Below are positions 1-8,227 of a stretch of DNA of 9,334 nt, in pieces. Each line of letters starts with the position of its first letter. Position 1 is the stretch's first letter. Under the pieces are notes generated by a model. That model searched no databases and was not told the DNA's origin. It saw only the letters and a program-made list of their open reading frames with translations. This DNA is from Caulobacteraceae bacterium (GTDB taxonomy: Bacteria > Pseudomonadota > Alphaproteobacteria > Caulobacterales > Caulobacteraceae): assembly GCA_004144935.1 (NCBI GenBank), contig SDZP01000121.1, forward strand, positions 1 to 9,334, written 5' to 3'. Made by a program: the position numbers and the translations under genes.

Positions 1-992
1 GCGCTCATCGTCATCGGCTTCATGCCGAGGTCGGCCAGCATCAGGCTGTCCTCGTCCATGCCGGGCAGCGGCGTCGTCAGCAGCTTGCCGCCGACGAAGA
101 TGGAGTTGGCGCCGGCCAGGAAGCAGAGGGCCTGAAGCTCCTTGCTCATGCCTTCGCGGCCGGCCGACAGGCGGACGATGGATTTCGGGCAGACGAGGCG
201 CGAAACGGCGATGGTGCGGACGAACTCGATGCCGTCCAGCTCGCCCTCGACCTTGATGCGGTCGCCCAGTGGCGTGCCGCCTACCGGCACCAGGGCGTTG
301 ACCGGCAGGCTGTCGGGGTGGGCCGGCAGGGTGGCCAGCTGGTGCAGCAGGCCGGCGCGGTCGGAGCGGGTCTCGCCCATGCCGACGATGCCGCCGCAGC
401 AGGTGCTCATGCCGGCGTCGCGCACGTGGGCAAGCGTGTCCAGGCGGTCCTGATAGGTGCGCGTGGTGACGACGCTGGCGTAGTACTCCGGCGAGGTGTC
501 CAGGTTGTGGTTGTAGTAGTCGAGGCCGGCCTCTTTCAGGGCCACGGCCTGGTCGGCGGTGAGCATGCCCAGCGTGGCGCAGGTCTCGAGGCCGAGCGCC
601 TTCACGCCGCCGATCATGGCGGCGACCTTCGGCAGGTCGCGGTCCTTAAGGTCGCGCCAGGCGGCGCCCATGCAGAAGCGTTGCGCGCCGCCGGCCTGCG
701 CGGCCCTGGCGGCGGCGATGACGGTCTCGGCGTCCATCAGCTTGCTGGCCTGCAGGCCGGTCTTGAAGCTGGCCGACTGGCTGCAGTAGCCGCAGTTCTC
801 GGCGCAGCCGCCGGTCTTGATCGACAGCAGCTGCGACAGCTGCACCTCGCTCGGGTCGAACCAGCGGCGGTGCACCTGGGCGGCCTGGAAGACCAGCTCC
901 ATGAACGGCAGCTCGAACAGCGCCTCGATCTCGGACTTGTCCCAGTCGTAGCGGGGCAGGGCGGGATCGGCGAACTTGACGGGGGCGTTCAT
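1..992 (-). CDS. bioB: Biotin synthase (partial, 3' end beyond window)
   Basis: Radical-SAM enzyme that inserts sulfur into dethiobiotin, the last step of biotin synthesis, in the cytoplasm. It reads from an ATG at 992 down to the window edge: 330 codons in hand, and the family is usually about 340-350, so only the extreme C-terminus is missing. Seen directly: the radical-SAM cluster motif CAENCGYCSQS with C63, C67 and C70; C107 (in RFCMGAAWR), C138 (in LETC) and C198 (in STCCGG), which fit the three Cys ligands of the [2Fe-2S] sulfur-donor cluster; the YNHNLDTS motif at 160-167; and the VRLSAGRE stretch near 273-280 carrying the conserved Arg cluster ligand. A GAGG Shine-Dalgarno lies 6 nt before the ATG. 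It is divergent from ahcY across a 214-bp region. What follows it downstream cannot be seen, so membership of a larger bio operon is open. Confidence 0.97.
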   Translation of the reverse strand, partial: MNAPVKFADPALPRYDWDKSEIEALFELPFMELVFQAAQVHRRWFDPSEVQLSQLLSIKTGGCAENCGYCSQSASFKTGLQASKLMDAETVIAAARAAQAGGAQRFCMGAAWRDLKDRDLPKVAAMIGGVKALGLETCATLGMLTADQAVALKEAGLDYYNHNLDTSPEYYASVVTTRTYQDRLDTLAHVRDAGMSTCCGGIVGMGETRSDRAGLLHQLATLPAHPDSLPVNALVPVGGTPLGDRIKVEGELDGIEFVRTIAVSRLVCPKSIVRLSAGREGMSKELQALCFLAGANSIFVGGKLLTTPLPGMDEDSLMLADLGMKPMTMS

Positions 993-1058
993 GGCGAACC
1001 TCGGTTTGCGGTCAGGCGCCTTGTACTCACGGGCGCGGCGGAGGGGAACCCTGACGGT

Positions 1059-1088
1059 GCGATAGGTCGAGCCGGGCCGCAGTGCCAA
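1059..1088 (-). promoter_or_regulatory. Candidate sigma-70 promoter for bioB
   Basis: On the minus strand a TTGGCA (1088-1083) and a TATCGC (1064-1059) are separated by 18 nt. The -35 matches five of six consensus positions and the -10 three of six. It would start transcription about 60 nt before the bioB ATG. Its -35 lies 13 nt from the palindrome at 1102-1123. The call rests on motif matching only. Confidence 0.4.
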
Positions 1089-1101
1089 GCCGCAGGGCGG
1101 G

Positions 1102-1123
1102 CATATAAGGATATCTTTATATC
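1102..1123. promoter_or_regulatory. Near-perfect palindromic operator, SahR-like
   Basis: A 22-bp palindrome centred between 1112 and 1113. Its left half is CATATAAGGAT and its right half ATCTTTATATC; 9 of 11 pairs match. It is strikingly AT-rich against its surroundings. From memory, the ArsR-family regulator SahR, which senses S-adenosylhomocysteine and controls methionine-cycle genes in Proteobacteria, binds sites of the ATATAAAGATATCTTTATAT type upstream of ahcY; this site differs from that at one central position. It ends 3 nt before the candidate ahcY -35 box, so a bound protein would touch the promoter. No arsR-type gene is in the window, so the regulator would have to be encoded elsewhere. 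Confidence 0.65.
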
Positions 1124-1126
1124 AGG

Positions 1127-1155
1127 TTGCCCCAGCGGCCCGCGACGGCTATAGA
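1127..1155 (+). promoter_or_regulatory. Candidate sigma-70 promoter for ahcY
   Basis: TTGCCC (1127-1132) and TATAGA (1150-1155) are separated by 17 nt. The -10 sits in GCTATAGAC, close to the Caulobacter-type -10 (GCTA followed by an A/T-rich end). The predicted start is near 1162, giving a leader of about 45 nt, too short for a typical upstream riboswitch. The palindrome at 1102-1123 lies immediately upstream. Confidence 0.55.
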
Positions 1156-1206
1156 CGCTGGCAATCCAATTGGCCTCCCAAGACCTATCGCTTTAAGGAG
1201 CACTCC

Positions 1207-2598
<1,392 letters not shown>

Positions 2599-2605
2599 GA
2601 CTCAA

Positions 2606-2768
2606 TCCTCCTCCGCGAAGCGGAGGAGGACCGCGCGAAGCGTGGTGGAGGGGGCGAGGGCCGTGCGCCGTCGCCCCCTTTTGTTGTCCAGGACATGCCG
2701 GCCAGACCGAACTCTGACCCTCGCCCCTTCCGCCACTTCGTGGTCCCCTTCCCCGTAAGCGGGGAAGG
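2606..2768. repeat. Composite inverted hairpin repeat after ahcY
   Basis: Two half-elements face each other. The left half has a perfect 11-bp hairpin with a GAA loop (2606-2616 with 2620-2630), then a 6-bp mini-hairpin with a GAA loop (2631-2645), then the tail GGAGGGGGCGAGGG (2647-2660). The right half is the mirror: tail CCCTCGCCCCTTCC (2718-2731), mini-hairpin CCAC-TTC-GTGG (2733-2743), and a 9-bp hairpin with a TAAG loop (2747-2755 with 2760-2768). The two tails pair with each other over 14 nt with one G-T pair. The outer hairpins of the halves differ in sequence. The order of parts and the spacer (57 nt) parallel the element at 8698-8853. Dispersed intergenic repeats of this look are, to my recollection, common in Caulobacterales. 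Confidence 0.7.
2650..2685 (+). terminator. Rho-independent terminator of ahcY
   Basis: GGGGGCGA (2650-2657) pairs perfectly with TCGCCCCC (2671-2678) around a 13-nt loop, followed directly by TTTTGTT. It starts 52 nt past the ahcY stop. Its left arm is the tail of the left half of the composite repeat. Confidence 0.8.
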
Positions 2769-2850
2769 ATGGCGCCCCAGCAGCCGCCTTTTTCGCAACG
2801 CCTCCTTTTGGGCGTAGCGCCGCCAACCGCTGTCCGCTAAGCCCTTGGCC

Positions 2851-3699
2851 ATGCCCATGGCGCTCCTCCTCTCCAGCCACGTCGCAGGCAGCCGCGTCGG
2901 CGGCTCGGCCCAGGCGCTGGCGTTGGCCAACTTCAAGATCGATCCGGTGCACATCCCCACGGTGCTCTACGGCCGCCACCCCGGCTGGGGCGCGCCGGGC
3001 GGGGCGCAGGTGCCGATCGAGGCGTTCGAGGGGATGCTTGACGGGGTCGAGGCCAATGGGCTGTTCAGCCTCATCGACCTGGTCATCACCGGCTATTTCG
3101 CCAGCGTCGAGCAGGTGCGGGCGGCGGGGCGGGCCATCGACGCGGTGCGCGGCGCGCCGCGCGAGGGGACGCTGGCCCGCAAGCCCTACATCGTCGTCGA
3201 CCCTGTGATGGGCGACGCCGGCAAGGGCCTCTATGTCGCGGCGGACGTGGCGCAGGCCATCCAGGACGACCTGGTCCCGCGCGCCGACCTGATCACCCCG
3301 AACGCCTGGGAGCTGCAGCGGCTGTCGTCGCTGGACGTGCGCGACCCGGCCTCGGCGGTGCGGGCGGGGCGCAGCATGGGGCGGCCGGCGCTGGTCTCGT
3401 CAGTGTCGCGCGGCGGCGAGATCGGCGTGGTCTTCGTCGACAAGCGCGAGGCCTGGCTGGCGGCGCACCAGAAGCTGGACAATGTGCCCAGCGGCACCGG
3501 CGACCTGCTGGCCGCCCTGTTCGCGGCGGCGATGCTGGAGGGGCAGACCCCCTCCTACGGCCTGGCGCGGGCGGTCGGCGGGCTGGCCGAGACGGTCGCG
3601 GCGGCCGGCATCTGGCAGTCGCCGGAACTGCCGATCGTGGCCATGGGCGCCAAGATCAAGAACGCCAGTCCCACCGTCCGCATGGAGCGCCTGGCGTGA
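2851..3699 (+). CDS. pdxY: Pyridoxal kinase
   Basis: ATP-dependent kinase of the ribokinase fold that phosphorylates pyridoxal (and related B6 vitamers) to feed the PLP salvage pathway in the cytoplasm. Seen directly: the N-terminal SSHVAGSRVGGSAQ (residues 8-21) matching the substrate-site SHV segment of PdxY/PdxK; DPVMGDAGKG from D117; ITPN at 148-151; and the C-terminal PSGTGD at 213-218 with D218 as the expected catalytic base. The 282 residues compare with about 285 in E. coli PdxY/PdxK. The start is uncertain: ATG at 2851 or 2857, or TTG at 2845, and none has a convincing Shine-Dalgarno. I chose 2851 for length; MALLLSSHV from 2857 is equally defensible. Its stop overlaps the next gene's start, so the two are likely co-transcribed. 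PdxY and PdxK cannot be told apart with certainty from sequence alone. Confidence 0.9.
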   Translation: MPMALLLSSHVAGSRVGGSAQALALANFKIDPVHIPTVLYGRHPGWGAPGGAQVPIEAFEGMLDGVEANGLFSLIDLVITGYFASVEQVRAAGRAIDAVRGAPREGTLARKPYIVVDPVMGDAGKGLYVAADVAQAIQDDLVPRADLITPNAWELQRLSSLDVRDPASAVRAGRSMGRPALVSSVSRGGEIGVVFVDKREAWLAAHQKLDNVPSGTGDLLAALFAAAMLEGQTPSYGLARAVGGLAETVAAAGIWQSPELPIVAMGAKIKNASPTVRMERLA

Positions 3700-4820
3700 C
3701 CCCCGACATCAACGGCCATTGCGACGTCGCCTTCTCGGCGGTCTGGGAGGCCTTCGAGGCCAACTTCGCCGAGGGGCTGGAGTTGGGGGCGCGGTTCAGC
3801 CTGGTGCATGAGGGCGAACTGGTCGTCGACCTGTGGGCCGGCCATGCCGACAAGGCCCAGACGCGTCCCTTCGACGCCCGCACCCTGACCATGGTCTATT
3901 CGACCACCAAGGCGGTGGCGGCGACGATGATCGCCCGCTTGGTTGAGCAGGGAAAGCTGGGCTTCGACCAGCCGGTGGCGGAGGTCTGGCCCGAGTTCGC
4001 TGCGAACGGCAAGGGCGCGATCACGGTGGCGCAGGTGTTGTCGCACCAGGCCGGTCTGCCGGGCTTTGTCGACCAGATGGACCCGGACCTGTGGTTCGAC
4101 CCGCCCGCCATTGCCGCGAAGCTGGCCGCCATGGCCCCGATGTGGCCGCCCGGCAGCGCCAGCGGCTATCACGCCCTGACAGTGGGCTATCTGACCGCCG
4201 AAATCTTCCGGCGCGTCGATGGCCGCTCGATGGGGACGGCGCTGAAGGCCGACATCTGCGATCCGGCCGGGCTCGACCTGTGGATCGGCCTGCCGGACAG
4301 CGAACACGACCGCACAGCGGAGTTCAAACCGCCGACCGCCCTGCCGGCCTTCGGCGAGGTGACCGATCCCAAGAAGGCGGCCTTCCTCACCCCCTGGGCG
4401 GCGCCGAACGGGCGCGGGCCGGAGTGGCGGCGGCTGGAGGTCCCTTCCGCCAACGGCCATGCCACGGCCGAGGCGCTGGCCAGGTTCATGGGCGCCCTTG
4501 CCGGGGACGGCGATCTCGACGGGGTGCACATCCTGTCGCCCAAGGTGCGCGATCAGGCGCGGGTCCAGCGGATCAAGGGCCCGGACCTGGTGCTGCCGTT
4601 CGTGCTCAGCTGGGGCGCGGGCTTCATGCGCAACCCGCCCAACATGTTCTTCGGTCCCGGCGTCGAGACCTTCGGCCACAGCGGCTGGGGCGGCAGCTGC
4701 GCCTTCGCGGACCCTGAGGCGAAGCTGGCCGGCGCCTATGTGATGAACCGTCAGGACATCCACCTGATCGGCGATCCCCGCAGCCGGCGGCTGATCAACG
4801 CGGCCTACGAGAGCCTCTAG
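3696..4820 (+). CDS. Serine hydrolase, beta-lactamase/family VIII esterase fold
   Basis: A 374-residue member of the beta-lactamase-related serine hydrolases (Pfam Beta-lactamase PF00144; EstB-like carboxylesterases). Seen directly: catalytic S69-T-T-K72 in MVYSTTKAVAAT; LSHQAGL at 115-121; Tyr158 in SGYHALTVGYL as the likely second catalytic residue; and H328-S-G330 in FGHSGWGGS at the position of the KTG box. No signal peptide or membrane segment is visible, so it should be cytoplasmic. This fits an esterase or amidase rather than a drug-resistance enzyme; the natural substrate cannot be read from the sequence. The GTG start overlaps the pdxY stop as GTGA, the classic layout of translational coupling. 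It ends on the opposing gene with a 4-bp overlap. Confidence 0.9.
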   Translation: MTPDINGHCDVAFSAVWEAFEANFAEGLELGARFSLVHEGELVVDLWAGHADKAQTRPFDARTLTMVYSTTKAVAATMIARLVEQGKLGFDQPVAEVWPEFAANGKGAITVAQVLSHQAGLPGFVDQMDPDLWFDPPAIAAKLAAMAPMWPPGSASGYHALTVGYLTAEIFRRVDGRSMGTALKADICDPAGLDLWIGLPDSEHDRTAEFKPPTALPAFGEVTDPKKAAFLTPWAAPNGRGPEWRRLEVPSANGHATAEALARFMGALAGDGDLDGVHILSPKVRDQARVQRIKGPDLVLPFVLSWGAGFMRNPPNMFFGPGVETFGHSGWGGSCAFADPEAKLAGAYVMNRQDIHLIGDPRSRRLINAAYESL

Positions 4821-6133
4821 GCGACCGCCAGCACCCCGGCGATCTGCTCCTCGACGGCGGTGAACCTCGATCGGCCGCGGATTTCCGCCAGCGGCGCGGC
4901 CGTGCCGTTGACGAGGTAGGTCATGCCGCGACCTGTCGAGGGCTGCACCCAGAGCCCGGAGACCAGGCCATAGGCGTCGCCGGCATGGCCGATCCAGCCG
5001 GCGCAGTCCGGAAACAGGCTGTCACCGCCGGCGTCGGTGAGGATCTGGACGCCGAGGCCACAGGCGAGGATGGCGCCGCCATAGGCGTCGCCATTCGGCT
5101 TGGCGGCGTCGTAGCGCCAGACCGGCGTGGCCATCAGCTGGATAGTCTCGGGCCGCAGCAGGCGGACGGCGTCGACCTGGCCGCCGCCGGCCAGCAGCCG
5201 GGCGATGACCTCCAGGTCACGGGCGCTGGCGCGCAGGCCGCCCTGGGGCGAGAAGACAAAACCGTTGCCGCCTTCATACTCGTCGGGGGCCAGGCGCAGG
5301 GTCTCGCCCTCGGGCGAGCGGGTGACGGCGATCTCCGGGGCCTTGGGAATGACGGCGTCCAGCTGTGGCTGCCAGGGACCGGCGGCGTTCCAGGGACCGT
5401 CCTCGCCGGGCGCCTTGCGGTAGAGGGCGGCGCCGTAGTTTCGCAGCTTCTGCGGAACCCCCGACCAGTTGTAGCCGCACTCGAGGCCCAGCGGCTCGAA
5501 CACCCGGCGGGTCATGTAGAGGTCGAAGCGCATGCCGGTCATCCGCTCGATCAGCTGGGCGATGACCGCGAAGTTGACGTCCGCGTAGGCGAAGTACTGG
5601 CCGGGCGGCTCGGTGGCTGGCCCGAACCAGGCGCCGCCATCCCACTGCTTGCCGGCGGGAGTCAGGGCGTCGGCCAGCTGACGGCCGAGACCGACGGGGA
5701 AGCTGGGACCATTGCGCAGGCCGCTGGTGTGGCTGAGCAGCATGCGCGGGGTGATGGGGACGTCCGGGAACAGCGGGTGGCGCAGGGTGAAGCGCAGCAG
5801 GTCGGAGACGTCGTCGTCGAGGCCGATACGCTCCTGCTGCTGCAGCATCATGAAGCCGATGGCGCAGACCAGCTTGGAGATGGAGGCGATGCGCATCGGC
5901 GAGTCTGTGCGCATGATGCGGCCGGTCTCCAGGCCGTCGACGGCATAGCCGCCGGCCTTGGCGAGGACCGCGGTCTGGTCCGGCCTGCGGAAGGCGATGG
6001 CGGCGTAGCCGGGGACGGCGCGCTTAGGGTCGCCGGCCCCGGTGAGCAGGCGGGAAAAGGGGTCGTCCTGTGAAAAGGCGGGGGAGGCCACGGCGGCGGC
6101 GGCCGTCGCCATCAGGGTCCGTCTGGAAATCAC
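4817..6133 (-). CDS. Exported serine hydrolase, beta-lactamase fold, Tat-like signal
   Basis: A 438-residue beta-lactamase-related hydrolase (PF00144 type). The N-terminus MISRRTLMATAAAAVASPAF has a twin arginine, an Ala-rich hydrophobic stretch and a small-residue cleavage region near 17-22, so it is probably sent to the periplasm by the Tat route. Seen directly: catalytic S84-I-S-K87 in RIASISKLVC; LLSHTSGLR at 132-140; Y183-A-D185-V-N187, where the usual YxN box has Asp in the Asn position, a variant I believe is common in this superfamily; and H383-A-G385 in WIGHAGDAYG replacing KTG. The start is GTG at 6133, supported by GGAGG 8 nt upstream. It lies 34 nt behind rarD on the same strand and could be co-transcribed with it. 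The substrate is unknown; a D,D-peptidase-like or esterase role is equally possible. It looks only distantly related to the hydrolase it converges on. Confidence 0.9.
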   Translation of the reverse strand: MISRRTLMATAAAAVASPAFSQDDPFSRLLTGAGDPKRAVPGYAAIAFRRPDQTAVLAKAGGYAVDGLETGRIMRTDSPMRIASISKLVCAIGFMMLQQQERIGLDDDVSDLLRFTLRHPLFPDVPITPRMLLSHTSGLRNGPSFPVGLGRQLADALTPAGKQWDGGAWFGPATEPPGQYFAYADVNFAVIAQLIERMTGMRFDLYMTRRVFEPLGLECGYNWSGVPQKLRNYGAALYRKAPGEDGPWNAAGPWQPQLDAVIPKAPEIAVTRSPEGETLRLAPDEYEGGNGFVFSPQGGLRASARDLEVIARLLAGGGQVDAVRLLRPETIQLMATPVWRYDAAKPNGDAYGGAILACGLGVQILTDAGGDSLFPDCAGWIGHAGDAYGLVSGLWVQPSTGRGMTYLVNGTAAPLAEIRGRSRFTAVEEQIAGVLAVA

Positions 6134-6167
6134 GCTCGGGGCCTCCGGTGAACGGCCACCATAGACG

Positions 6168-7076
6168 CTATTCGACCGCCGCCACCACTGCGCGGCGCGA
6201 CATCCGCCAGGCGCCCCAGGCGAAGACGGCGACGCCGGCCCAGATGAAGCCGAAGCTCAGGGCCCGCATCGGGGTGAAGACCTCGCCCAGCGCCAGCCCG
6301 ACGAAGAACTGGAGGGTGGGGGCGACGAACTGCAGGAAGCCGAGGGCCGTCAGCGAAAGCCGCCGCGCCGACCAGGCGAACAGGGCCAGGGGGATGACGG
6401 TGGCCGGGCCGGCGGCCATCAGCAGCAGGGCCAGGCTCCAGCCGGTCAGGAAGTGGCCGGCGCCGGTCGACTGCAGCCACAGCACATAGGCCAAGCCTGG
6501 CAGGGCCAGGTAGGCGCATTCGAAGAACAGCCCGGTCTGGGCGTCGGCCTTTACCTGTTTGCGGATGACGCCGTAGGCGCAGAAGCTGATGCCCAGCCCC
6601 AGCGAGATCAGCGGCAGGTGCCCGAGTGCGATCGTCTGGACGCCGACCCCGACCGTGGCCAGGGCGATGGCGATCTTGCCGCTGAGCGGCATGCGCTCGC
6701 GGAAGAACAGGGCCCCGACGGCCATGTTGAGCAGGGGATTGATGTAGTAGCCGAGGCTGGCCTCGATGACCTTCTGGTGGTTCACCGCCACCACATAGAT
6801 GGTCCAGTTGATCAGGATGGCCAGGGTCGACAGGGCCAGCAGGCCCAGCGTCCGCGGCTCGGTCAGCACCCGGCGAACCTCGCCGCCCTGGCGCGACAGC
6901 CAGACAAGGCCCAGCGCCCAGAACACCGCCCACAGGGTGCGGTGGGCGATCATCTCGGCCGTGCCGACGCCAAGGTTTCCGAGCAGGTGGAAGTAGAGGG
7001 GCAGGAAGCCCCAGAAGCCATAAGCCGCGAGACCCGCGAGCATGGCGGCCTGGCCTTCGTTCTTTGGTCCGGGCAA
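6168..7076 (-). CDS. rarD: EamA-family transporter RarD
   Basis: Inner-membrane protein of the drug/metabolite transporter superfamily with two EamA halves, about ten membrane segments expected. It aligns well by eye with E. coli RarD: LAAYGFWGFLP, AHRTLWAVFW, INWTIYVVAVNHQKVIEASL, GYYINPLLNMAVG, ISFCAYGVIRKQ, AQTGLFFE, and LGFLQFVAPTLQFF followed by FAFIW-like FGFIWAGVA near the end. RarD was named for a chloramphenicol-sensitivity phenotype; its substrate is not established. The start is a judgement: TTG at 7076 (302 aa) has GGAG 8 nt upstream and restores the short polar stretch before the first helix seen in E. coli. ATG at 7043 (291 aa) and GTG at 7085 are alternatives. It lies behind asd but beyond a terminator, so its own promoter or read-through must supply transcription. 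Confidence 0.88.
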   Translation of the reverse strand: MPGPKNEGQAAMLAGLAAYGFWGFLPLYFHLLGNLGVGTAEMIAHRTLWAVFWALGLVWLSRQGGEVRRVLTEPRTLGLLALSTLAILINWTIYVVAVNHQKVIEASLGYYINPLLNMAVGALFFRERMPLSGKIAIALATVGVGVQTIALGHLPLISLGLGISFCAYGVIRKQVKADAQTGLFFECAYLALPGLAYVLWLQSTGAGHFLTGWSLALLLMAAGPATVIPLALFAWSARRLSLTALGFLQFVAPTLQFFVGLALGEVFTPMRALSFGFIWAGVAVFAWGAWRMSRRAVVAAVE

Positions 7077-7084
7077 AACACACA

Positions 7085-7088
7085 CTCC
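7085..7088 (-). promoter_or_regulatory. Shine-Dalgarno deciding the rarD start
   Basis: On the minus strand GGAG (within CTGGAG) lies 8 nt before TTG at 7076, ideal spacing. The downstream ATG at 7043 has only a weak AGG. This favours the TTG start. The site begins just a few bases after the T-run of the asd terminator. Confidence 0.5.
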
Positions 7089-7092
7089 AGAA

Positions 7093-7126
7093 AGTAAAAG
7101 GCCCGGAACCTTGGGGTCCCGGGCCT
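7093..7126 (-). terminator. Rho-independent terminator of asd
   Basis: AGGCCCGG-A-ACC (7099-7110) pairs with GGT-C-CCGGGCCT (7115-7126) as a 12-position stem with one mismatch and a 4-nt loop. Read on the minus strand the stem is followed by TTTTACTTT. It begins 33 nt after the asd stop. On the plus strand there is no T-run, so it works only for asd. Confidence 0.85.
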
Positions 7127-7159
7127 CGTCTTTCGCTCCGCTTGTTGCGGGGCTTTCGA

Positions 7160-8197
7160 CTAAGCCAGGGCCTTCTGGTTGATCAGGCCACGCTCGTGCA
7201 GCAGCTGGGCGATCTGCACGGCGTTGAGGGCGGCGCCCTTGCGCAGGTTGTCCGACACCACCCACAGCGACAGGCCGTGCTCGACGGTCGGGTCGTTGCG
7301 GATGCGGCTGACGTAGACCGGGAACTCGCCCTGGACCTCCTTGGGCGTCGCGTAGCCGCCGTCCTCGCGCTTGTCGATGACCACCAGGCCCGGCGCCTCG
7401 CGCAGGATCTCGCGGGCCTCGTCGTCGTCGAGCGGGGTGTGGAATTCGATGTTCACCGACTCGCCGTGGCCGACGAAGACCGGCACCCGCACGCAGGTGG
7501 CGCTGACCTTGATGTCCGGATCGAGCATCTTGTGCGTCTCGTCGGCCATCTTGCGCTCTTCCTTGGTGTCGCCCGAGCCGTCGTCGAGGAAGACGTCGCA
7601 CTGCGGGATCACGTTGAAGGCGATCTGCTTGTGATAGACCTTGGGCGGCGGCGCGCCGAGGACGAAGACGCCCTTGGTCTGGTCCCACAGCTCGTCCATG
7701 GCCGCCTTGCCGGTGCCGGAGACGGACTGGTAGGTCGAGACGACGATACGCTTGATCTTCGCCGCGTCATGCAGGGGCTTGAGCGCCACCAGCAGCCCCG
7801 CCGTCGTGCAGTTGGGGTTGGCGATGATGTTCTTCTTGCGGAAGCCCTCGATGGCGTCGGGGTTCACCTCCGGCACGATCAGCGGTACGTCCGGGTCCAT
7901 GCGGAAGTGGCTGGAGTTGTCGATGACGATCGGGCCGGCGCGGCCGATCTTCTCGCCCCAGGCCTTGGAGACCGAACCACCGGCGCTCATCAGCACGATG
8001 TCGACGGTTGAGAAGTCGAACTGTTCGAGATCCTTGCATTTGAGGGTCTGTTCCTTGAACGAGACCTCCATGCCCATGGATTTGCGGGACGCGATCGCAT
8101 GGATCTCGTCGACCGGAAACTCCAGTTCCTCGAGGATGTTGAACAGTTCGCGACCCACGTTGCCCGTGGCGCCGACGATGGCCACTCGGTAGCCCAT
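7160..8197 (-). CDS. asd: Aspartate-semialdehyde dehydrogenase
   Basis: Reduces aspartyl-4-phosphate to aspartate-4-semialdehyde with NADPH, the branch step to lysine/diaminopimelate, threonine and methionine; normally essential for the cell wall. Cytoplasmic, 345 residues, a usual length. Seen directly: the NADP-binding GATGNVGRE at 9-17; SAGGSVSK near 71-78; the catalytic Cys130 in NPNCTTAGL; TYQSVSGTGKAA around 155-166; and the catalytic His244 in RVPVFVGHGESVN. Many relatives have Ser after this His where Gly is seen here. The ATG at 8197 has GGAG 7 nt upstream. It is followed by its own terminator, then rarD. It is divergent from the REDY-like gene across about 160 bp. Confidence 0.97.
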   Translation of the reverse strand: MGYRVAIVGATGNVGRELFNILEELEFPVDEIHAIASRKSMGMEVSFKEQTLKCKDLEQFDFSTVDIVLMSAGGSVSKAWGEKIGRAGPIVIDNSSHFRMDPDVPLIVPEVNPDAIEGFRKKNIIANPNCTTAGLLVALKPLHDAAKIKRIVVSTYQSVSGTGKAAMDELWDQTKGVFVLGAPPPKVYHKQIAFNVIPQCDVFLDDGSGDTKEERKMADETHKMLDPDIKVSATCVRVPVFVGHGESVNIEFHTPLDDDEAREILREAPGLVVIDKREDGGYATPKEVQGEFPVYVSRIRNDPTVEHGLSLWVVSDNLRKGAALNAVQIAQLLHERGLINQKALA

Positions 8198-8227
8198 CGG
8201 TAGTCTCCAGTTTCATTAAGGCCGGGA

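Noticed and set aside
318..1154. A 278-codon open frame on the plus strand opposite bioB
   Set aside because: It runs antisense through the conserved biotin synthase and past its start; its Val/Gly/Ala-rich product is typical of a high-GC shadow.
1124..1206. SAH riboswitch in the ahcY leader
   Set aside because: The predicted leader is only about 45 nt, and the conserved blocks I know for the SAH riboswitch are not visible; the palindrome upstream offers a protein-based explanation.
2815..2843. Promoter for pdxY using TAGCGC or GCTAAGC as -10
   Set aside because: No acceptable -35 is found at 16-18 nt from either; too weak to list.
3696..6133. Two beta-lactamase genes as an antibiotic-resistance locus
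   Set aside because: Both have His-x-Gly instead of the KTG box and family VIII/penicillin-recognising-esterase features; nothing shows that they hydrolyse beta-lactams, and there is no regulator or mobile element.
6168..7688. A 506-codon minus-strand frame that looks like an Arg/Gly-rich N-terminal domain fused to RarD
   Set aside because: The N-terminal part lies in another frame of the asd gene and is Arg/Gly-rich noise; RarD begins at 7076 or 7043.
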